DNA of 20,813 nucleotides from PSLL01 sp050259195 (GTDB taxonomy: Bacteria > Desulfobacterota_D > UBA1144 > Nemesobacterales > CSP1-2): the NCBI GenBank assembly GCA_050259195.1, contig JBLNAE010000312.1, positions 1 through 20,813 of the forward strand. The letters are read 5' to 3'. Shown one piece after another: positions 15,602 through 20,813 of this stretch. The position numbers were made by a program, and so were the translations under genes. Position 1 is the stretch's first letter. Each line of letters opens with the position of its first letter. Below the pieces are notes generated by a model. The model ran no database searches, was not told the DNA's origin, and was given only the letters and a program-made list of their open reading frames with translations.

Positions 15602-16015
15602 TCATTCTGGTAACTCACTCAGTGTCCAGTACATATTAATCGTCCTTATCACATCAACAAACTGTATATAGTCAACCGGTTTAATCATATAGCCCGCGAC
15701 ACCCAAATTAAAACTTGCGATTTTATCTTGATCTTGTTTAGATGTAGACAAAACTACAACGGGAATCCTTTTCAACAAATTGTCTTGTTTAGCTGCTTTT
15801 AGAAATTCGATACCGTTCATCTTAGGCATATTTAAATCCAAAAGAATGATACCGGGTTTTTCATTCCTCCCATCTCTTAAGAACTCAAGTGCTTCCTCGC
15901 CATTGCTGACAATGATTAACAGATTGGTGACATTTATATCTTTAAGCGCTCGTTTAACCGTTATTTGATCAACCCGATCATCTTCAACAAGGAGAATTGG
16001 TTTTTTGCTCTTCAT
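15602..16015 (-). CDS. Rcp1-like response regulator
   Basis: This 137-residue single receiver domain belongs to the Rcp1-like group that accompanies phytochrome-type kinases. It has the acidic pair D12/D13 (LLVEDDRVDQ), phosphoacceptor D60 (GIILLDLNMPKMNGIEFL), S90/T91 switch (VVVLSTSKQDQD) and K112 (GYMIKPVD). The 'LLDLNMPKMNG..FL' and 'LSTSK...D' wording is typical of the group. Its ATG overlaps the stop of the upstream kinase (ATGA, four bases), so a dedicated kinase-regulator pair is inferred. It has no output domain. Confidence 0.93.
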   Translation of the reverse strand: MKSKKPILLVEDDRVDQITVKRALKDINVTNLLIIVSNGEEALEFLRDGRNEKPGIILLDLNMPKMNGIEFLKAAKQDNLLKRIPVVVLSTSKQDQDKIASFNLGVAGYMIKPVDYIQFVDVIRTINMYWTLSELPE

Positions 16016-18246
16016 CTTCTATTCCCTGCAGCGTTGCTGAAAGTCAAAATTTTTGTTTCTTCCATCGGCAGTGTGAAAAAGAATGTGCTTCCATAACCGA
16101 CTTTCGATTCCACCCAGACCTTCCCGCCATACATCTCAATGATTTTTTTCACCACCGAAAGACCAATGCCAGTGCTCTCAAACTCGTCGCGCGGTGATAA
16201 TGTTTGGAATATCTGGAAGATCTTTGCGAAATGTTTTTCCTCAATTCCTGGTCCGTTATCTGCAATACTAAACCTCCAATAACCGTTATCTTCAACACAG
16301 CCAATTTTAATTTTCCCTTTCGGTTTATCCATAAATTTTATAGCATTGGTTAATAGATTTTGGAAAACCTGTTGGATGCGTATCCTCTCACACAAAATAG
16401 TAGGTAATTCATTCTCAATTTTTATCTCAACATTTTCTGGCGGGGCAATCATATCAATTACCCCTGGCACAAGCTCATTCAGATTTACTTCTAGCTTCTC
16501 CTCTCTGATGCGTCCAGCCCTTGAGTATTGTAGAATACCCTCAATTAAATCGTGCATTCGTTTTACTCTGCTGAGGAGCAAGTCCATTTGCTCTTTGCCC
16601 TCTTTATCGAATTTATCGGCATAGTCGGTTAATATCCAATTCGCTAGTGAGCCGATCGCCCGCAGAGGGGCTTTCAGGTCATGCGAAACAATATATGCAA
16701 AATCATTCAATTCTTGGTTGGCGCTCTCTAATTCTTTAAGGAGCTGGGCCTGTCTTTCTTCTGCCATTTTGCGCTCGGTGACATCGCGCACAAAGCGATA
16801 ATGACCCTTAAGTTGCCCATTCTTATCAATATTTTTAATGATTGTTACTTCTTGATGAAAAGTGGAACCGTCTTTACGGAAACCCCTGGATTCAAACTTC
16901 ACCTTTCCACTTTTCAGCATTTCCTTATGAGCATTTACCTCTCTTTCGAGGTCATTGGGATGCACAGTTTTCTGCCATTCCATACCAATCATCTCATTAA
17001 CATTACAACCAAATATGCTTGCATAGGCTCTGTTTACACTTAGGTAACGGCCCTGCATATCCAAAAAGCTGATACCGTCAACGGCGTTTTCAAGAGCGGC
17101 ATTGATTTCATACAACTTTCCCTCTGTCCGCTTACGCTCTGTAATGTCACGGATAATACCACTGTAAAATGCCCCTTCTCCTATTTTCCAGTCAGCAAGG
17201 GAAAGCTCCAAAGGAAATTCACTGCCGTTTTTCCTCAGCCCGCGCAGCTCTACTGTTCTTCCGATAATACTATGTTTGCTGCCGGTTAATTTAAACCACC
17301 CCAGCCTTATATTATTTCTGTGTTGTTCGGATATCAAGAAATCGAGCGGCTTATCTAGCAATTCTTCCTGCGTATAACCGAAGATGGCTTGTGTGCCTTT
17401 ATTACATGAAATAATGTTTCCACTGTCATTAACTAGGATAATCGCATCGTTGGCTGACTCCACCACGGAGCGGAATTTCATCTCTGATTCTCGCAATGTT
17501 TCCTCTACTCGCTTGCGCTCCGTAATGTCGAGGCCTGTTCCTAGAACGCCAACCTGCTTTTTCTCTTTATTAATTAGTGGATTCCAAGAACTCAGATACC
17601 ACTTTGTCTGCCCATCCTTGGTCACAATGCGGAATTCCTCTCCCGAGAAGCTTTTGCCTTGAAACAGCCTTTCCCATAATTGCGTAATCCTCGCCTCGTC
17701 ATCTGGATGAATGTAATTGATAAAGTCTCCCTTATGGAGTTCTTTGGTTGTGTATCCGGTTAATACCTCGAAGGCTGAGTTCACATACTGGAGCTTGCGG
17801 TTCATATCATAGACAAAGACAGTTTCTTTTATATTTTCGGTGATAAGTTGAAATTTGTGTTCGGACTCTATCAATACCTTCTCCACTTGCTTGGCCTCAA
17901 TGGTTTCATCGTGTAGTTTTTGGTTGAGCGACTCAATTTCCTTCGCACGAAGCCGCACTGTTTGAGCAAGGTAAATCACCAATGCAAGCAATGATGCTAT
18001 CATAAGTCCCGTGACTAACACCGCCCTGGGTAGAACGGATTGCATCTTGGTCAATAGTTCCGGACTTGACCAGATCCGAATGTGCCAAATGATGGTATAT
18101 AAACACAAGGTGGCTGCTGCGACGCTGAGACCGACAATAACCGGAAGTCGCGGGGACTTGGTGAAGAATCCTCCTGTAGCAGGTGCTATGGGGGCCTTTT
18201 TTCGGTTTGGCTTTGCACTTCTCCTCATTAGAACTGAATCAATCAT
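16012..18246 (-). CDS. Membrane-bound multi-PAS histidine kinase (Cph1-like kinase core)
   Basis: The 744-residue sensor has two N-terminal membrane helices (about 34-54 and 74-95) with a short intervening loop of about 20 residues, so signals are probably sensed in the membrane or cytoplasm. Three PAS/PAC units follow (about 128-250, 253-375 and 380-500), each ending in a DITERKR or DVTERK type linker. The HisKA helix carries H522 (FAYIVSHDLKAPLRAIGSLA), a sequence style shared with cyanobacterial phytochrome-like kinases, and the GHKL ATPase is at about 620-735 (NLLTNAIKF, DNGPGIEEKHFAKIF, STGIGLSVVKKI). No phytochrome GAF domain or bilin Cys is seen. It is the first gene of the minus-strand operon and overlaps its Rcp1-like partner. 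The ATG has only a weak ribosome site. The input ligand is unknown. Confidence 0.93.
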   Translation of the reverse strand: MIDSVLMRRSAKPNRKKAPIAPATGGFFTKSPRLPVIVGLSVAAATLCLYTIIWHIRIWSSPELLTKMQSVLPRAVLVTGLMIASLLALVIYLAQTVRLRAKEIESLNQKLHDETIEAKQVEKVLIESEHKFQLITENIKETVFVYDMNRKLQYVNSAFEVLTGYTTKELHKGDFINYIHPDDEARITQLWERLFQGKSFSGEEFRIVTKDGQTKWYLSSWNPLINKEKKQVGVLGTGLDITERKRVEETLRESEMKFRSVVESANDAIILVNDSGNIISCNKGTQAIFGYTQEELLDKPLDFLISEQHRNNIRLGWFKLTGSKHSIIGRTVELRGLRKNGSEFPLELSLADWKIGEGAFYSGIIRDITERKRTEGKLYEINAALENAVDGISFLDMQGRYLSVNRAYASIFGCNVNEMIGMEWQKTVHPNDLEREVNAHKEMLKSGKVKFESRGFRKDGSTFHQEVTIIKNIDKNGQLKGHYRFVRDVTERKMAEERQAQLLKELESANQELNDFAYIVSHDLKAPLRAIGSLANWILTDYADKFDKEGKEQMDLLLSRVKRMHDLIEGILQYSRAGRIREEKLEVNLNELVPGVIDMIAPPENVEIKIENELPTILCERIRIQQVFQNLLTNAIKFMDKPKGKIKIGCVEDNGYWRFSIADNGPGIEEKHFAKIFQIFQTLSPRDEFESTGIGLSVVKKIIEMYGGKVWVESKVGYGSTFFFTLPMEETKILTFSNAAGNRR

Positions 18247-18343
18247 CTGAACTTCTAGTATGGCAAGAACTATGCCACAACGCTTTTGTTTCCAAGTTGT
18301 CTAAATTGCCTGATTTTTAAGAGGGAGCAGAGTTTGAAGTGCC

Positions 18344-18369
18344 GTCTCTAACAAATTTTTGTCAGAGAC
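18344..18369. other. Imperfect hairpin in the divergent intergenic region
   Basis: GTCTCT (18344-18349) pairs with AGAGAC (18364-18369), and after one mismatch ACAA pairs with TTGT, closing on a very short AT loop. It lies about 100 bases upstream of the minus-strand kinase. It could be an operator or the remains of a mobile-element end. Apart from this, the IS982 relic and the promoter at 18645-18674, nothing was recognised in 18247-18715. Confidence 0.3.
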
Positions 18370-18472
18370 CTGAAGGACTTAGCCTATTTTGTCATTCCAT
18401 CTAACTGTGACAAATGGATAAAAATAGACACTATACAGATACCTTCTGGACACCTGTTCGGATGCTTCTTAA

Positions 18473-18667
18473 GATGTTTGGCAACATAGTATCTATAGTA
18501 TTAGCATGTGGTATTACATAAATCAGGTATACAGAGGGCTAGGAGGAGAATTTACGAATCTTGTAGGCTACAGTCGTTTTGTGGAGTTAATGCCCGGTGT
18601 AATAATTCCCCAATTTATACAAGAAAATAACCAAAAAATTTCTATTGTAACCGCTTTAAACCCTTAG
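18473..18667 (+). mobile_element. IS982-family transposase relic
   Basis: A plus-strand frame open from 18473 (stop upstream at 18470-18472) to the TAG at 18665-18667 contains an ATG at 18506 and encodes GLGGEFTNLVGYSRFVELMP. This strongly recalls the N-terminal part of IS982-family transposases ('EFPNLVSYNRFVELMPS'). The similarity covers roughly 40 residues; the rest of the transposase, including its catalytic residues, is missing, and the last residues before the stop no longer look like it. It is a decayed insertion between the two divergent sensor genes. Confidence 0.6.
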
Positions 18668-18674
18668 ATATAAT
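18645..18674 (+). promoter_or_regulatory. Promoter candidate for the GAF/multi-PAS sensor
   Basis: TTGTAA (18645-18650) and a perfect TATAAT (18669-18674) are 18 bases apart. They are followed 41 bases later by the GTG at 18716 with an AGGGGAGAGG ribosome site (18701-18710). The -35 and spacer lie within the end of the IS982-like open frame, so the insertion relic may have contributed the promoter. Confidence 0.5.
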
Positions 18675-18715
18675 AAAAGACTAGTCAAGACCTGTCACCT
18701 AGGGGAGAGGATACT

Positions 18716-19138
18716 GTGAAAAAAGCGAAGAGTTACGATGCGATTATAAGCGCCGTAACTCAAAGCGTCCATAAATCAATTAACCTTGAGGAAGTCTTAG
18801 AGAACACCGCTCAGGCCATAATCAAGAATATACCCAAGGTTAAGCATATCTCGATTTACCTGGTCGAAGGGGAAGAAGCGGTTCTAAAGGCATATAGAGG
18901 ATACCCCAAATGGTTTATTGAGAGAGTCAGAAGAATTCCCTATCCAAAAGGATTTACATGGAAGACCATTATGGATGGAAAGCCCAGGTATTGTGCAGAC
19001 GTAGATAAAGATGAATTTATTGGCCCCGCAGGAAGAGAAGCAGGAACAAAGAGCTATGTTTCTATGCCTATTCACTTTCAAAACAAAACGATAGGAATTA
19101 TTAAATATAAATTCTTTCAGAAAAAATGCCTTCAATAA
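18716..19138 (+). CDS. GAF-domain N-terminal part of a large sensor, cut by a frameshift
   Basis: A GTG start with a strong ribosome site (GGGGAGAGG, six-base spacing) opens 140 codons. Residues about 5-130 are a GAF domain, a small-molecule or cofactor-binding sensor fold: SINLEEVLENTAQAIIKNI at the start, then VSMPIHFQNKTIGIIK. The last ten codons (YKFFQKKCLQ) do not fit the family. The true continuation NINSFRKNAFNKEEINLLE is read one base further on, so an extra A in the AAA at about 19103-19105 explains the break. Removing it restores a single gene running beyond the window. As it stands the product would be a truncated GAF protein. It could be a real mutation or a base-calling error. 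Confidence 0.75.
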   Translation: MKKAKSYDAIISAVTQSVHKSINLEEVLENTAQAIIKNIPKVKHISIYLVEGEEAVLKAYRGYPKWFIERVRRIPYPKGFTWKTIMDGKPRYCADVDKDEFIGPAGREAGTKSYVSMPIHFQNKTIGIIKYKFFQKKCLQ

Positions 19139-20813
19139 AGAAGAGATAAACCTGCTGGAAACTGTGACTCAGCAGATAGAGATAGCAATCAATAACGCGC
19201 GTCATGCGGAGGCGCTGAGAAAGGCGCATGATGAATTAGAAATCCTGGTTCAGGAACGTACTGCCAAACTTGAGGAGATAAATGAAGAATTACGGGCAGA
19301 GATCGAAGAGCGCAAGAGGGCTGAAGAAGAACTGCGGAAGAGCGAAGAGCGACTGCAGACCATCCTAGATAGTTCTACAACAGTTATTTACATCAAGGAT
19401 ACTGAGAGCCAATACATCACGGTCAACCGCCAGTACGAGACTCTATTTCACATCGAAAGAGAACAGCTCAAAGGAAAGACCGACTACGATATATTTCCGA
19501 AGAACTTAGCCGACGCGTTTCAAGCGAATGATCAAAAGGTGATTATGGCAAAAGCCCCTCTAGAATTTCAGGAAATTGCCCTTCATGACGACGGGCTGCA
19601 CACATACATTTCAATTAAATTCCCCCTCTACGATTCTGCCGGAACTCTATACGCGGTCTGCGGCATCTCTACAGACATCACGGAGCGCATTAAGGCACGA
19701 GAGGCTTTGCAAAGAGCCAAGGACGAATTAAAAGTAAGGGTTCAGGAACGTACCGCCGAACTTAAGAAAGTAAATAAACAATTACGGGTAGAGATTGAAG
19801 AGCGCAAGAGTATAGAAGAAACTCTACAGGAGAGCGCCGCCAGACTTGAGGAGATCAACGAAGAATTAGGGGCGGAAATTGTAGAGCACAAGCGCACGGA
19901 GACAGCACTGCAAGAAAGCGAAGAGCGGTATAGAACCCTCGTTGAGAATGCACCTGAGGCAATTGTTGTTCTGGATGTCGAAAAAGGATGTTTTGCTGAC
20001 GCTAACGAGAAAGCGGCGCATCTCTTTAATCTCACCCGCGCCGAGTTGCTCTCTCATGGTCCAATTGATTTAAGTCCACCAGTTCAACCCGATGGCCGAC
20101 CTTCATCAGAATCCGCAGTGGAGAAAATACGGCACGCAATCGAAGGAGGTACATCTAGATTCGAATGGATTCATCGTAATTCTCAAGGTGAGGACATTCC
20201 CTGTGAGGTGTCTCTGGTTCGGCTTCCCTCAGCCACGCGCACGCTGATTCGCGGCAGCGTCGTGGACATTACAAAACGCAAACAGGCGGAAAAGATACTG
20301 CGGGAAAGTGAGGAGCGCTTTCGTTTGCTGGTGGAGGGTGTGAAGGATTATGCTATTTTCATGTTGGATACCAAGGGATATATAGCAAGCTGGAATGCTG
20401 GAGCAGAAAGCATCAAAGGGTATAAATCGGAAGAGATCATAGGAAAGCATTTCTCCATCTTCTATTCTGAAGAAGATATAGAGAACAGCAAGCCACAGCA
20501 CGGGCTAGATGTGGCAATTAGAGATGGGCGTTATGAAGATGAGGGCTGGAGGGTGCGAAAGGATGGGTCTAGGTTCTGGACCAATGTAGTCATTACAGCA
20601 CTGAGAGATGGGTATGGAAATCTTCGTGGCTTCTCTAAGGTGACCCGTGATATCACTGGGCACAAGCAGGCAGAGGAAGCACTTAAACGGATAAGCCATC
20701 AAATGGAACTGATATTAGATTCAGCCGGTGAGGGTATATGCGGATTAGATATAGACGGAAATATAACATTTACTAACCCCTCTGGAGTGAAAATGATCGA
20801 GTGGGAAGCCGAG
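19095..20813 (+). CDS. Multi-PAS sensor continuation (rest of the GAF protein), runs off the window
   Basis: Frame 3 is open from 19095 to the last base with no stop. It completes the GAF domain (EEINLLETVTQQIEIAINNA) and continues with a coiled-coil linker (19205-19350), PAS 1 (about 19351-19690), two more coiled-coil linkers (19700-19915), PAS 2 (about 19917-20275), PAS 3 (about 20305-20675) and the start of PAS 4 (from about 20690). PAS units end in ITER, ITKRK or ITGHK type signatures. There is no membrane helix, so it is a cytoplasmic sensor. The output, probably a histidine kinase given the neighbours, lies beyond the window. There is no convincing independent start; GTG 19164 is the first plausible one but has no ribosome site, so the piece probably needs the upstream frame. 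Confidence 0.8.
19228..19930 (+). repeat. Threefold related coiled-coil linker segments within the sensor gene
   Basis: Three stretches share both protein and DNA similarity: 19231-19345 (DELEILVQERTAKLEEINEE...), 19721-19830 (DELKVRVQERTAELKKVNKQ...) and 19841-19930 (RLEEINEELGAEIVEHKR...). Shared DNA words include GGTTCAGGAACGTAC and GAAGAGCGCAAGAG. They are the helical connectors between GAF/PAS modules and show that the sensor grew by internal duplication of linker plus module. Confidence 0.6.

Noticed and set aside
18300..18470. Further IS982 coding relic upstream of the recognised segment
   Set aside because: All frames are interrupted by stops and none showed transposase-like words; the element's left boundary cannot be set.
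19742..20035. 97-codon Ser-rich minus-strand frame
   Set aside because: Reverse reading of the Glu/Lys-rich coiled-coil linkers; such frames are a known artefact of that codon composition.
1..20813. CRISPR array or tandem direct repeats
   Set aside because: No regularly spaced direct repeats were seen; the repeats present are palindromic and isolated.

Overview
The window reads as a chromosomal segment of a moderate-GC, Gram-negative, diderm bacterium. The outer-membrane-type ABC ATPase (MlaF-like), the SPOR proteins directly behind argS, and the YacL-type PIN/TRAM gene followed by ispD and ispF recall deltaproteobacterial-type lineages (Desulfobacterota and relatives, including uncultivated phyla). 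No rRNA or other phylogenetic marker fixes the taxon, so this is inference.

Layout. 1-110: end of an IS1595/ISXO2-type transposase. 166-4476 (minus): operon-like argS, two overlapping SPOR-domain genes, and a CDP-alcohol phosphatidyltransferase about 100 bp further on. 4477-4797: divergent intergenic region with a promoter for each side and a palindromic repeat. 4798-7268 (plus): membrane PIN/TRAM gene, ispD and ispF (MEP isoprenoid pathway), with a different palindromic repeat before each isp gene. 7285-9664: a comEC gene broken by three frameshifts and one stop codon, with eroded catalytic motifs. 9675-10154: small exported or membrane-anchored NTF2-like protein. 10174-11081 (minus): frameshifted lipocalin/tocopherol-cyclase-like protein. 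11197-11946 (minus): MlaF-like ATPase without visible partners. 12291-12902 (plus): Mn/Fe superoxide dismutase behind a perfect sigma70 promoter.

13003-18246 (minus) is the most distinctive part. It is a tightly packed signalling operon: PAS-rich membrane histidine kinase, Rcp1-like receiver, REC-PAS-histidine kinase, CheY-like receiver, KaiB-family protein and a possible 61-residue protein whose start overlaps the kaiB stop. There is no KaiC and no DNA-binding output in the window. Divergent from it, 18716 to the window end encodes a large GAF/multi-PAS sensor, split by an apparent one-base insertion in an A run. Its promoter overlaps a relic of an IS982-family transposase.

Two themes recur. 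First, several unrelated classes of dispersed palindromic repeats fill the intergenic gaps. Second, single-base indels at short homopolymers interrupt three genes. These could be real decay, which fits comEC best, or base-calling error.
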